Positions 18,158-26,451 are shown, numbered from the stretch's first letter. The stretch: DNA of 64,000 bases from Thermasporomyces sp036564245 (GCA_036564245.1 DATCKU010000042.1:62001-126000); one strand, 5' to 3'. Notes: generated by a model from the sequence alone, not told the origin. Translations and numbers: made by a program.

Positions 18158-18490
18158 GCGTCAGGGGTCCGCACGACAGCTCGTCGCCCCCTGCGGGTAG
18201 CCGGCCCCGGCCGGCGACCAGATCCGGAAGCCACCCGCGGACGACCCGCCCACCGGGGGTCCGTGAGCACGGTCCTTCGAGAATGGTCTGGAATCGTTCC
18301 TTCTGCGGACACAGCCGAAAGAGGCCACGGTGCCGACGTAGCCACCGATCGGCTGACCACCGTCGCCGTGGTCCCGGGGATCGGCAGCGCAGGCGCGTCA
18401 CCAACCGGAGAGTGCACGTGCTCGCCGCACGCACAGAGGCTCACGGAGCATTTCGCGAAGAAGGACGAGCATTCCGCAAGACCCGCAGAC
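18158..18490. other. intergenic stretch before the enolase-superfamily gene
   Basis: About 330 bp between the decayed membrane gene and operator site C. Open frames here show no family features. I see no hairpin or repeat worth naming. Confidence 0.5.
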
Positions 18491-18507
18491 CTGGCATACT
18501 AGTACGC
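18491..18507. promoter_or_regulatory. ACTAG operator site C, upstream of the GlucD-like gene
   Basis: Sequence CTGGCATACTAGTACGC, centred about 38 bp before the start at 18537. It shares CTGGCATACTAG with the complement of site B. The position fits a repressor blocking the promoter. Confidence 0.65.
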
Positions 18508-18536
18508 TGATTGTGCCGTCAACGATTGAGCGAAAC

Positions 18537-19820
18537 ATGAAGATCACTGATCTGCGAGCCACCCCTGTGACGGTCCCCCTCGAGGCGCCCCTGCGGCACG
18601 CGAACGGTGCGCACTGGGGACGATTCGTCCGCACCATCGTGGAGGTCGACACCGACGAGGGCATCACCGGCCTCGGCGAGCTGGGAGGGGGCGGCGAGGC
18701 TGCCCAATCCGCCATCGACGGGCTCAAGCGGTACCTCGTCGGACATGATCCGTTCCAGCTGGAGGCGCTACGCTTCAAGATCGCCAATCCGACTGCATCG
18801 CTCTACAACAACCGGAATCAGCTGCTGGCGGCGATCGAGTTCGCGTGCCTCGACATCTGCGGGAAGGCCCTGGACACGCCCGTCTACAACCTGCTCGGCG
18901 GCAAGGTACGCGACCGGGTGCCCTTCGCCAGCTACCTGTTCTTCCGCTTCGACCACCCTGGGACCGGATCCGGCGAGATCTTCTCCCCCGAACAGCTCGT
19001 CGAGCACGCTCGCGAGCTGAAGGCCACACACGGGTTTCGTTGTCACAAGCTCAAGGGCGGCGTGTTTCCCCCTGACCACGAGCTCGCCTGCTACCGCGCC
19101 CTGGCCGAGGCGTTCCCCGGCGACACCTTCCGGTTCGATCCCAACAGCGTCTTCTCGGTACGCGAGGCGATCCGGTTCGGCCACGCGATCGAGCACCTCG
19201 ACAACGACTACTACGAGGACCCGACGTGGGGACTCTCAGGAATGCGCCAGGTTCGCGAGGCCGTGGGCATCCCACTCGCGACCAACACCGTAGTCGTCAA
19301 CTTCGAGCAGCTCGCCACCAACCTGCGGGATCCGGCCGTCGACGTGATCCTGCTCGACACGACGTTCTGGGGTGGCGTACGCGCCTGCATCAAGGCGGCG
19401 GGGATCTGCGAGACGTTCCAGCAGCCGATCTCGGTGCATTCGTCCGGGGAGCTCGGCATCCAGCTCGCCACCATGTTGCATCTCGGCGCCGTACTGCCGA
19501 ATCTCACGTTCGCTGCCGACGCGCACTACCACCATCTGGTCGACGACGTCATCGTCGGCGGGAAGTTCACCTATCACGACGGTTCGATCGCGGTTCCCGA
19601 TGGGCCCGGTCTCGGTGTGAGCCTCGACCGGGAGCGGCTCGCGTACTACGCCGAGGTGTTCAACAAGCTGGGAACGTACGCGTACGACCGGGATCCGGCG
19701 CGACCGGACTGGTACCCGCTGATACCCAACACGAGCTGGGCGAAGCCGGAGCACACCGACTCAGCCTCCGTTCCCGGACTTGCGGAGTTGACCGATCTTC
19801 CCACCAAGCCGTACGCATGA
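18537..19820 (+). CDS. enolase-superfamily acid-sugar dehydratase, glucarate-dehydratase-like
   Basis: A 427-residue mandelate-racemase/glucarate-dehydratase-subgroup enzyme. N-terminal capping domain about residues 1-130, TIM barrel after that. Visible catalytic features are Lys171-x-Lys173 (HKLKGG), metal ligands Asp201 (RFDPNS), Glu227 (YYEDP) and probably Asn250 (LATN), and His301 in HSSGELGIQL. Such enzymes abstract the alpha proton of an aldarate or aldonate and eliminate water to give a 2-keto-3-deoxy acid. The HSSGE and NTVVVNFEQL segments differ from textbook GlucD, so the substrate is open. I chose the ATG at 18537 (MKITDLRATPV); an upstream GTG at 18513 is less likely. Confidence 0.85.
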   Translation: MKITDLRATPVTVPLEAPLRHANGAHWGRFVRTIVEVDTDEGITGLGELGGGGEAAQSAIDGLKRYLVGHDPFQLEALRFKIANPTASLYNNRNQLLAAIEFACLDICGKALDTPVYNLLGGKVRDRVPFASYLFFRFDHPGTGSGEIFSPEQLVEHARELKATHGFRCHKLKGGVFPPDHELACYRALAEAFPGDTFRFDPNSVFSVREAIRFGHAIEHLDNDYYEDPTWGLSGMRQVREAVGIPLATNTVVVNFEQLATNLRDPAVDVILLDTTFWGGVRACIKAAGICETFQQPISVHSSGELGIQLATMLHLGAVLPNLTFAADAHYHHLVDDVIVGGKFTYHDGSIAVPDGPGLGVSLDRERLAYYAEVFNKLGTYAYDRDPARPDWYPLIPNTSWAKPEHTDSASVPGLAELTDLPTKPYA

Positions 19821-19868
19821 CCACCTCACCGGAGACGTGAAAGGCGAAGCAGGGCTGGAAGGTTTCGG

Positions 19869-19884
19869 ACCACCTTCAGGTGGT
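19869..19884. repeat. short perfect inverted repeat before the bicupin gene
   Basis: ACCACCT (19869-19875), 2 bases, AGGTGGT (19878-19884), about 30 bp before the bicupin start. It could be a small operator or an RNA hairpin between co-transcribed genes. No T tract follows. Confidence 0.35.
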
Positions 19885-19913
19885 GGCCTCGACGCTCACG
19901 AGAGGAGTCGCAC

Positions 19914-20582
19914 ATGCCGGTGTTGCGCGCCGACACCATGTCGGGCAAGCAAGGCACACGCCCGGACTGGTGTGAGCTCACGAAGTACGAGATCGTCTCG
20001 CTGACACCCGGCGAACCGCACGTCTGGGAGACGGGCGAACCCGCCAACAAAGTGGTGGTTGTCGAGGGCTCGTGTCGAGTAGGGGGCGGTGACGGCACCG
20101 AGCGGGTCGTGGAGCGCGGCGGCACCGCCGACCTGCCAGCGGGGCGACACGAGATCGGCTGCGACGCTGCGGCAACGGTCGTGACGCTCGAAGGCCACTG
20201 GGGCGACGACTGCGGCGGTGCGGGCCTCTTCGCGGTGACCCGCTCCGAGGATCCGTCCGACATCGGTGACCCGGTGGACTACCCCAAGCACACGAACTTC
20301 GACCGCCACTACCACGACTGCGACGAGTACTGGATCGTGGTCTCCGGTCGTGGCACGGCGTCGTCGGAGAACGTGCTGTACGAGGTGGGTCCCGGCGACT
20401 GCGTGGCGACGCGGATGGGCTACCACCACGACTTCCCCCTGGTCGAGGAGCCGGTGCTCGCCGTCTTCTTCGAGACCACGATGCGCGGACAGAAGCGACG
20501 TGGTCACCTCTGGGAGCACACCCATGGCCCGGCCATACCGGCCGACCGGCTCGACGACGTGGAAAAGGAGGCTACGTCATGA
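19914..20582 (+). CDS. bicupin protein
   Basis: A 222-residue protein of two cupin barrels. The first (about residues 20-100) lacks an obvious metal set. The second has HYHDCDEYW (His132, His134, Glu138) and a later His171/172 (YHHDF), the usual metal ligands. Cupins of this size in sugar-acid operons often isomerise or open unstable keto or unsaturated uronates (KdgF-like), or act as sugar isomerases. That is inference here. The start has GAGAGGAG upstream. Its stop overlaps the Gfo/Idh start by 4 bp (ATGA), so the two are translationally coupled. Confidence 0.78.
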   Translation: MPVLRADTMSGKQGTRPDWCELTKYEIVSLTPGEPHVWETGEPANKVVVVEGSCRVGGGDGTERVVERGGTADLPAGRHEIGCDAAATVVTLEGHWGDDCGGAGLFAVTRSEDPSDIGDPVDYPKHTNFDRHYHDCDEYWIVVSGRGTASSENVLYEVGPGDCVATRMGYHHDFPLVEEPVLAVFFETTMRGQKRRGHLWEHTHGPAIPADRLDDVEKEATS

Positions 20583-21643
20583 CCTACCGGCTGATTCAGG
20601 TGGGCACCGGCGGCATCGGGGCTTTCTGGTGCGGAGCCATGTTGCCGCCCTTCGTCGCCGAGGGTCGCATCGAGGTGGTGGCTGCCGTCGACATCAACCC
20701 GGCTGCGCTCGAGAACGCGCAACGAGGTCTTGGTCTTTCTCCGGACCGCTGCTACACCGACCTGGCCAAGGCGCTCGAGGACCATCCAGCCGACATCTGC
20801 ACGGTCGTCGTACCCCCTGCATTCCACGAGGACGTGGTCAACGCCGCACTCGATCACGGGCTCCACATCCTCTCCGAGAAGCCGATCGCCGACACGCTGC
20901 AGGCGAGCATCCGGATCGCACGGCGGGTCGAGGCGGCCGGCAAGAAGATGTCCATCACGATGAGCCATCGGTTCGACCAGGACAAGACCACGTTTCGCGA
21001 GGAGCTGCGTGCCGAGCGGAACGGCCGGCTGGACTATCTCGTCGCACGCTTCACCTCGGCGAACCGCAAACGCAACTCCTGGGGCGTGTTCCGGCACCAG
21101 ATGGCCGACCCGTTGATGATCGAGGGCGCGATCCACCATCTCGACATCCTGGTCGACCTGGCTGGCGCGCGTTGCGCAACGGTGTCCGCGCTCACGTGGA
21201 ACCCGCCGTGGGGCGAGTACGACGGGGATTCAGAAGGCCTTGTTCTGCTGGAGTTCGAGAACGGCGTACGGGCGTTCTACGAGGGCGCGAAGTGCACAGC
21301 CGTGGGCTTGAACGGCTGGGGGCAGGAGTACGTCCGTGCCGAGTGCGAGAACGCCACCCTCGTCATGGATCGGCGTGCTGTTCGACGGTACGTACCCGAG
21401 CGCGTCGTACCCGGCGAGCCTCCACAGCCGGACGAGGTTCCCCTGCTGGAGCGACCACGGTGGGGACATCTCTGGCTCATCGAGGACTTCCTCAACTGGC
21501 TGGACGGTGGCCCGCCCGCGCCCACCGCCGTGAGCGAGAACCTGCATTCGACCGCTGTGATGTTCGCCGCCATCGAGAGCAGCCGACGCAGGCAGGTCGT
21601 CTCCGTGAGCGATGTACTCGCCGAAGCCGAGGCACAGCTGTGA
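20579..21643 (+). CDS. Gfo/Idh/MocA family oxidoreductase
   Basis: A 354-residue NAD(P)-dependent sugar oxidoreductase. The N-terminal Rossmann motif is GTGGIG (residues 9-14). The EKP motif is at about residues 100-102 (LSEKPIADTL). The catalytic-region His pair is in EGAIHHLDILVDL. These enzymes oxidise sugars, inositols or glycosides, often at C3, and commonly feed a dehydratase or isomerase. It is coupled to the bicupin and ends 45 bp before the convergent GntR gene. The substrate is unknown. Confidence 0.92.
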   Translation: MTYRLIQVGTGGIGAFWCGAMLPPFVAEGRIEVVAAVDINPAALENAQRGLGLSPDRCYTDLAKALEDHPADICTVVVPPAFHEDVVNAALDHGLHILSEKPIADTLQASIRIARRVEAAGKKMSITMSHRFDQDKTTFREELRAERNGRLDYLVARFTSANRKRNSWGVFRHQMADPLMIEGAIHHLDILVDLAGARCATVSALTWNPPWGEYDGDSEGLVLLEFENGVRAFYEGAKCTAVGLNGWGQEYVRAECENATLVMDRRAVRRYVPERVVPGEPPQPDEVPLLERPRWGHLWLIEDFLNWLDGGPPAPTAVSENLHSTAVMFAAIESSRRRQVVSVSDVLAEAEAQL

Positions 21644-21659
21644 CCGGGTGTGAAGCGAT

Positions 21660-21689
21660 GCGGGCCTTGGCCGCCGAGCGAAGGCCCGC
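21660..21689. terminator. bidirectional hairpin between Gfo/Idh and gntR
   Basis: GCGGGCCTT (21660-21668) pairs perfectly with AAGGCCCGC (21681-21689) around a 12-base loop. It lies between convergent stop codons, touching the gntR stop. There is no T tract, so it is probably a GC-type terminator for both directions. Confidence 0.6.
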
Positions 21690-22438
21690 TAGCGGCGCCG
21701 GGTCCGCTCCGGGGTCTCCTCGCCGTCCTCCAGACGGAAGTAGTCAGGATAGCGCTGCTCCAACGGCTGCAACACGTCGAGCGCAATACGCAGATGCTGG
21801 CGCAGCACCTGATCGGCCTGACGCTTCTGCTTGGCGACCACATGGTCGACGATCTGCCGATGCTGGTTGAGCAGCTCACCCAAGATGGCTGGATCGGGCA
21901 GGGTCAGCATGCGTACCCGGTCCAGATGAGCTTTTGCCGACGAGACGACCGACCAGACGCGTGGATGTCCGGCGACCTCCAGCAGCGTGCGGTGCAGCGC
22001 CTCGTCGGTGGCGAACCACGTGTGCAGGTCGCCGCGCTTCCCGGCCTTCTCCTGCTCGTCAAGGAGATCGCGCAGATACTGCTCGTCCTCTTCGGTGATG
22101 TTGCGTATCGCATGCGGAAGCGAGGCGCGCTCCAGAGTCTCCCGGATGAACTGGATCTCGATGACTTCGTTCACGTTGATCCGGGAGACGAACGTGCCGA
22201 GCTGCGGCACCACCTCGATCAGACCTTCGTCCGCGAGTCTGATCAACGCTTCGCGGACCGGCGTGCGACTCACCCCGTGTTGCGCGGCCAGCTCGTTTTC
22301 CGAAACAGCCTGTCCGGGCGGAAGTTCGAGCGAGACGATGTCGCGCCGCAACAACGAATAGACGTGCGAGCGGGTGCTTGCACGCCGGAGAAGATCCAGC
22401 TGCGATCGGCGCGACGGCCGCAACGCACGTACTGCCAT
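21689..22438 (-). CDS. GntR-family transcriptional regulator, FadR subfamily (FCD domain)
   Basis: A 249-residue regulator. N-terminal winged helix: YSLLRRDIVSLELPPGQAVS, then ELAAQHGVSRTPVREALIRL. The C-terminal all-helical FCD ligand domain has the pattern Asp/His expected for a metal-assisted acid-binding pocket (FATDEALHRTLLEVAGHP, then LLNQHRQIVDHVVAKQ). FadR-type GntR proteins usually sense small carboxylic acids such as sugar acids and repress their catabolic genes. The start at 22438 (MAVRALRPS) directly abuts operator site D, which suggests a leaderless, autoregulated message. Upstream ATGs extend into the divergent gene and are rejected. Confidence 0.93.
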   Translation of the reverse strand: MAVRALRPSRRSQLDLLRRASTRSHVYSLLRRDIVSLELPPGQAVSENELAAQHGVSRTPVREALIRLADEGLIEVVPQLGTFVSRINVNEVIEIQFIRETLERASLPHAIRNITEEDEQYLRDLLDEQEKAGKRGDLHTWFATDEALHRTLLEVAGHPRVWSVVSSAKAHLDRVRMLTLPDPAILGELLNQHRQIVDHVVAKQKRQADQVLRQHLRIALDVLQPLEQRYPDYFRLEDGEETPERTRRR

Positions 22439-22455
22439 GACTAGCATTCTAGGGC
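22439..22455. promoter_or_regulatory. ACTAG operator site D, divergent gntR / GH172 region
   Basis: Sequence GACTAGCATTCTAGGGC with CTAG repeated 8 bp apart. It shares ACTAGCATYC with the complement of site B. It touches the gntR start codon and lies 18-34 bp before the GH172 start, so it can control both directions. Confidence 0.6.
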
Positions 22456-22472
22456 ACCAAACGGAGACGACC

Positions 22473-23660
22473 ATGCACGACCTGACACGCAACGCGAGGG
22501 CGACCTCGCGCCGCTCGAGCTCGTGGGACACGACGGGCGGAAACCATGATTTCGTCGCCGTCCACGCCGGCGAGACGATCACGCTGCTGCATCAGGCCGG
22601 GCCGGGTTGTGTCCGACATCTCTACGTGGCCATGATCATGCCTGAGCTTTCCGACTACCGCGACGCGATCCTTCGGTGCTACTGGGAGGGGTCGAGCGTC
22701 CCGTCGGTCGAGGTCCCGCTCGGCGACTTCTTCGGGCTCTCACACGGGCGGGTGCGTGAATATTCCAGCGCGATGATGGCGGTCAACCCGGGATACGGCG
22801 GCTCGCACGGGCTGAACTGCTACTTCCCGATGCCGTTCGCCGAACACGCTCTGATCACACTGGAGAACCGCGGCGACCGTACCTTGGGCGGCGATCTCGG
22901 CGCCCTGTGGTTCCACATCGACTACGAGATCTACACCGATCCGCTCCCGCCCGACACCCTGCACTTCCACGCGCAGTTTCGCCAGGAGCTCGTCACCGAG
23001 GCCATCGGCGACCACCCGAACCAGACCCTGCACGATGCCGTCAATCTGGATGGTCGCCACAACTACGTTGCGCTCGAGGCCGAGGGCAGCGGGCACATGG
23101 TCGGCCTGCACCTGCAGGTCGCCAACCGCGCCGGCGGATGGTACGGCGAGGGCGACGACATGGTCTTCATCGACGGCGACACCTGGCCGCCCGCCATTCA
23201 CGGCACGGGTACCGAGGAGATCTTCGGCGGCGGCGCGTGTCCGAACGTGGAGTACTCCTCGCTCTACACCGGCTTCCACATGATCGAGTCAGCCGACTAC
23301 TCCGGGCTGGTCGGCATGTATCGCTGGTACGTCCACGACCCGATTCGCTTCCAACGCAGCATTCGGTGGACGGTCGAGCACGGCCACGCGAACAACTTCG
23401 CCAACGGCTATGCCTCCGTCGCGTACTGGTACCAGACCCCGCTGGCCACGAGCCAGCCCGAGCTGCCGTCTCGCGACGAGCTTCTCCCGCCGCTCGACGA
23501 GCGTTACCCGGTGCTGCGTGAGCGGCTGCAAGCTCTCAGCCGACAGGCTTCCGAGCAGGCCGACCAGGAACTCAAGCACCAGGTCAACGAGTGCACCCGG
23601 TTGCTGTTCCGCGGCGACTGGGCAGTTCTCGAAGAACGGCTGGCCAGCATCGCGAGCTGA
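22473..23660 (+). CDS. GH172 family (DUF2961) glycan-active protein
   Basis: A 395-residue DUF2961 protein. Family marks are GPGCVRHLYVAM, PSVEVPLGDFFGLSHGR, LNCYFPMPFAEHALITLENR and GTGTEEIFGGG. GH172 includes difructose-dianhydride synthase and arabino- or fructofuranosidases acting on furanose sugars. No signal peptide is seen, so it should be cytoplasmic and act on an imported oligosaccharide or glycoside. The ATG at 22473 has GGAG six bases upstream. It diverges from gntR across operator site D and is the best clue to the island's substrate, which may contain a furanose residue. Confidence 0.85.
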   Translation: MHDLTRNARATSRRSSSWDTTGGNHDFVAVHAGETITLLHQAGPGCVRHLYVAMIMPELSDYRDAILRCYWEGSSVPSVEVPLGDFFGLSHGRVREYSSAMMAVNPGYGGSHGLNCYFPMPFAEHALITLENRGDRTLGGDLGALWFHIDYEIYTDPLPPDTLHFHAQFRQELVTEAIGDHPNQTLHDAVNLDGRHNYVALEAEGSGHMVGLHLQVANRAGGWYGEGDDMVFIDGDTWPPAIHGTGTEEIFGGGACPNVEYSSLYTGFHMIESADYSGLVGMYRWYVHDPIRFQRSIRWTVEHGHANNFANGYASVAYWYQTPLATSQPELPSRDELLPPLDERYPVLRERLQALSRQASEQADQELKHQVNECTRLLFRGDWAVLEERLASIAS

Positions 23661-23674
23661 GCCACCAACTGTCC

Positions 23675-23724
23675 GATGTCAAGTGTGCTTGACATGACCC
23701 GAGGTGTCAAGCACACTTGACATC
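23675..23724. repeat. perfect 20 bp inverted repeat, each arm itself a palindrome
   Basis: The left arm at 23675-23694 contains TGTCAAGTGTGCTTGACA. The right arm at 23705-23724 contains TGTCAAGCACACTTGACA. The two 20 bp arms are exact reverse complements separated by 10 bp, and each arm is also a dyad TGTCAAG-N4-CTTGACA. The right arm ends 1 bp before the serine hydrolase ATG. It looks like a pair of operators, for example TetR-type, that also contain TTGACA -35-like elements. Confidence 0.8.
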
Positions 23725-23725
23725 C

Positions 23726-24865
23726 ATGAAACGGATCTCACTGGTTCTCCTGACGGCACTAGGCCTCCTCGGCCTGCTCGCACCTGCGTCGATTGCGTCT
23801 CCTCACGCTGCTGCCCACGAACCGGCCAGCAGTCACGGCGCCGCCAAGCGCGGCGACCATCGGCTTGCGAAACATCTCGACGACCTGCTGGCCGAAGGCG
23901 CGCCGGCCGCCGTCGCATTCCTCCGTACGCCAGAGGAACGGATCGGTCTCGCACGCGGCGATGCCAACGTTCGTACGGGTCGTAACGCCAAGCCCGACGA
24001 CCGGTACCGGATCGGCTCCATCACCAAAACGATGACCGCCACCGTGGTCTTGCAACTCGTCGAGGAGGGCAAGCTGCGGCTCGACGAGCCGGTCGTCACA
24101 TACCTTCCGGACCTCGCCGATCTCGGGCTCGATTCCCGCATCACCGTTCGCCACCTGCTGCAGCACACGAGCGGCCTTTCCACCGACACGATGCTCTGGC
24201 GCGAACCGGATGCCTACGTCAAGAACCGCTTTCGTACGTTCACACCGAAGCAGTTGGTGCGAATCGCCCTCACCTACCCGGATCCTCGTCCGGAGCCAGG
24301 AACGTCCTGGGAATACTCCAACACCAACTACATCATCGCGGGAATGCTGATCGAACGTGTCACGGGAAACTCGGTACGCACGGAGTTCGAGCGGCGCATC
24401 TTCCGGCCGTTGCGGATGAACGACACGACACTGCCGCGGTCGAACCCGTTCGTTCTCGGCCGACACCTGCACGGCTACCTTCCCGGTGAACCGCCGACCG
24501 ACACCACGGTCTACAACCCGAGCTGGGCTTGGACCGCCGGAGCGGTGATTTCCACGACCCGAGACGTCACCACGTTCTTCCGCGGTTTGTTCGACGGGCG
24601 TCTCCTCCCGCCCGGCCGCCTTGCCGAGATGACGCAGGTCAACGAGGCGGGCTACGGCTTGGGCATCTTCCGGGTCGACCTCCCATGCGGCCAAGCTGCC
24701 TATGGGCACGACGGAATCATCTTCGGCTACCAGACCATCTCGCTCACGACGGCGGACGGGTCACGGCAAGTCACGATCGGCATCAACACGTGGCTGCAAA
24801 ACGCCGACGGCACCCTCAAACCCCATGTCGTCATCGCCGCCATGCAAGCCCTGTGCGGCACATAG
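23726..24865 (+). CDS. secreted serine hydrolase (class C beta-lactamase / DD-peptidase family)
   Basis: A 379-residue protein. Signal peptide MKRISLVLLTALGLLGLLAP with A-x-A sites following. Catalytic motifs are Ser98-x-x-Lys101 (GSITK), Tyr197-Ser-Asn199 (EYSNTN) and HDG near the C-terminus (YGHDGIIFGYQT) in place of KTG, as in D-aminopeptidase/DD-carboxypeptidase relatives. It probably hydrolyses peptidoglycan peptides, esters or beta-lactams outside the cell. The ATG at 23726 follows the double palindrome by 1 bp and has no ribosome binding site, so the mRNA is probably leaderless and tightly repressed. Confidence 0.88.
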   Translation: MKRISLVLLTALGLLGLLAPASIASPHAAAHEPASSHGAAKRGDHRLAKHLDDLLAEGAPAAVAFLRTPEERIGLARGDANVRTGRNAKPDDRYRIGSITKTMTATVVLQLVEEGKLRLDEPVVTYLPDLADLGLDSRITVRHLLQHTSGLSTDTMLWREPDAYVKNRFRTFTPKQLVRIALTYPDPRPEPGTSWEYSNTNYIIAGMLIERVTGNSVRTEFERRIFRPLRMNDTTLPRSNPFVLGRHLHGYLPGEPPTDTTVYNPSWAWTAGAVISTTRDVTTFFRGLFDGRLLPPGRLAEMTQVNEAGYGLGIFRVDLPCGQAAYGHDGIIFGYQTISLTTADGSRQVTIGINTWLQNADGTLKPHVVIAAMQALCGT

Positions 24866-25322
24866 CCTCCCTCGCCATGTAGCCTCCCTCTCACAAATGA
24901 CCAGGCGTGGCGGGTACGCAGTCACCAAAGAACGCGGCGGCACACACTGTGGCGACTGCACAGCCACCACGCCTGGTCATTTCCCATGCGGCGCATAGCC
25001 GCGAGCACCGCATGGCCGCAAGCAGCACTCGGCAATACACGCGTCGTACGCCTACAGGGCTTCCGCGATGCGGAGCAGCTCGCGCGGTAACTCACGCACC
25101 GTGTCCGTCGCGCATCTTCCCCATCGGCCACGAGGCCAGATGCGGCCAACCCATTGAGGCAAGGTTCGCTAAGGACAAAGCCGACTTTCTACGCTAATTA
25201 CGCACGAAACGGACGGTCTCGGATCGTTCACGCCCACGAGGTAGTTCGTCCGAGGCGCTGCTGTCCGTACCCCAGTGATGCCGCCATCGCCCAACGGGGG
25301 CTGGCGGGGGAAGGCAGTGGAA
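24866..25322. other. 457 bp intergenic region with a large inverted repeat
   Basis: Between two secreted hydrolase genes. It contains the 16 bp inverted repeat at 24895/24982 described separately. From 24983 to 25322 I see no conserved gene; the short open frames have no family features. The promoter of the protease gene should lie near its right end. Confidence 0.5.
24895..24982. repeat. 16 bp inverted repeat carrying the AATGACCA motif on both arms
   Basis: AAATGACCAGGCGTGG (24895-24910) is the exact reverse complement of CCACGCCTGGTCATTT (24967-24982), with 56 bases between. It starts 29 bp after the serine hydrolase stop. It could form a long-loop terminator hairpin or mark the ends of a small vanished element. 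The AATGACCA core recurs elsewhere in the window. Confidence 0.7.
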
Positions 25323-26204
25323 ATGAATCGTGAGTCGAACCTCAGACGCATTACCACAGCATTACTCGGTGGCCTGGCGTTGTTGGCCGCTCCCGCGTTC
25401 GCTACAGCACCGGCGCATGCCCAGTCGCACTCGGCACAACCCGATATCCAACAGCTGAACGAGCTCAAGGCCGACATCGACCAGTACGCGAGTACGCCAG
25501 GAACCGTCGGCCTTTCGTGGGGCGTCGATCCGAAGACACGGACCGTGGTGATCAGCGTTCCGAAGGACGACAACGACGCTGCGACCCGCGCGTTCTTGAA
25601 CCGCGTACGGTCCATGGACGACAACGTCCGGATCCAACGCGTACCCGCAGCGCCCCGACTGATGGTCGGCCCCGGCGACGCCATCTACACCGGCGGAGGT
25701 CGCTGCTCTGCGTCGGTCATCGGCACGAACGGGTCGCGAAACTTCGTCGTGACCGCCGGACACTGCACCGACATCGGGTCGACCTGGACCACGGGAAGTG
25801 GCGAGACCATCGGCAACACCGTGCTGTCCAGCTTCCCCGGTGACGACTACGGTCTGATCGAGGTCACGAATCCTTCGCTCCCGCTGACGAACAGCGGGCT
25901 CACCCAGGTCGGCGAACCCGCCGAAGGCTCGACCATCCAGAAGGCCGGTTCCACCACAGGGGTGACGTCCGGGACGCTCGTCGGGTACGGGCGAACGGTC
26001 AACTACACCGAGGGAACCGTGTACGACATGATCGAGACGACAGCCTGTGTGCAGCCCGGCGACAGCGGTGGATCGTTGTACCAGGGGAGCACAGCCATCG
26101 GCATCACGTCGGGAGGCACCGCCGGCAGTTGTGGCCCGGGCTTCCAGTCGTTCTTCCAGCCGGTGAGGGAAGCGCTGAACGCTGGAGGCTTGAGCCTGCT
26201 CTGA
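25323..26204 (+). CDS. secreted alpha-lytic/streptogrisin-type serine protease (S1 family)
   Basis: A 293-residue preproprotein. Signal peptide about residues 1-33 (TTALLGGLALLAAPAFATAP). A short propeptide runs to about 112. The mature protease has His147 (VTAGHC), Asp175 (GDDYGLIEV) and Ser248 (PGDSGGSLY). Cys128/Cys148 and Cys242/Cys268 can form the usual disulfides. The pro-region is shorter than in alpha-lytic protease. It is an extracellular chymotrypsin-fold enzyme. I chose the ATG at 25323 because it opens the signal peptide; the frame upstream to 25275 adds nothing recognisable. Confidence 0.9.
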   Translation: MNRESNLRRITTALLGGLALLAAPAFATAPAHAQSHSAQPDIQQLNELKADIDQYASTPGTVGLSWGVDPKTRTVVISVPKDDNDAATRAFLNRVRSMDDNVRIQRVPAAPRLMVGPGDAIYTGGGRCSASVIGTNGSRNFVVTAGHCTDIGSTWTTGSGETIGNTVLSSFPGDDYGLIEVTNPSLPLTNSGLTQVGEPAEGSTIQKAGSTTGVTSGTLVGYGRTVNYTEGTVYDMIETTACVQPGDSGGSLYQGSTAIGITSGGTAGSCGPGFQSFFQPVREALNAGGLSLL

Positions 26205-26451
26205 ACGCTGCCCTGGCATGAGGTCCCTGCTGAGTCACGACACGTAGCGGAACGCGCGACTACGGTTGGGCGCGCCCACGCTCGTCGGTACCGCGGCACC
26301 GCCGCCCTGGCGGACGGTTGGCGGGTCCAACCACGCGTACCCTCGCCGTCCGGCAGCCACCGGCCCCGGCGTGCCGTGACCAGGTCGCCGGGTGAGCAGT
26401 AGCCTCACCGGGAGCGGGCCCCTACCGCGGTGGGTGCCACATCGCCTCGCC

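Noticed and set aside
20266..21870. 534-codon plus-strand open frame over the bicupin and Gfo/Idh genes
   Set aside because: Arg/Thr/Pro-rich composition with no family features; it is a shadow of two well-supported genes in other frames.
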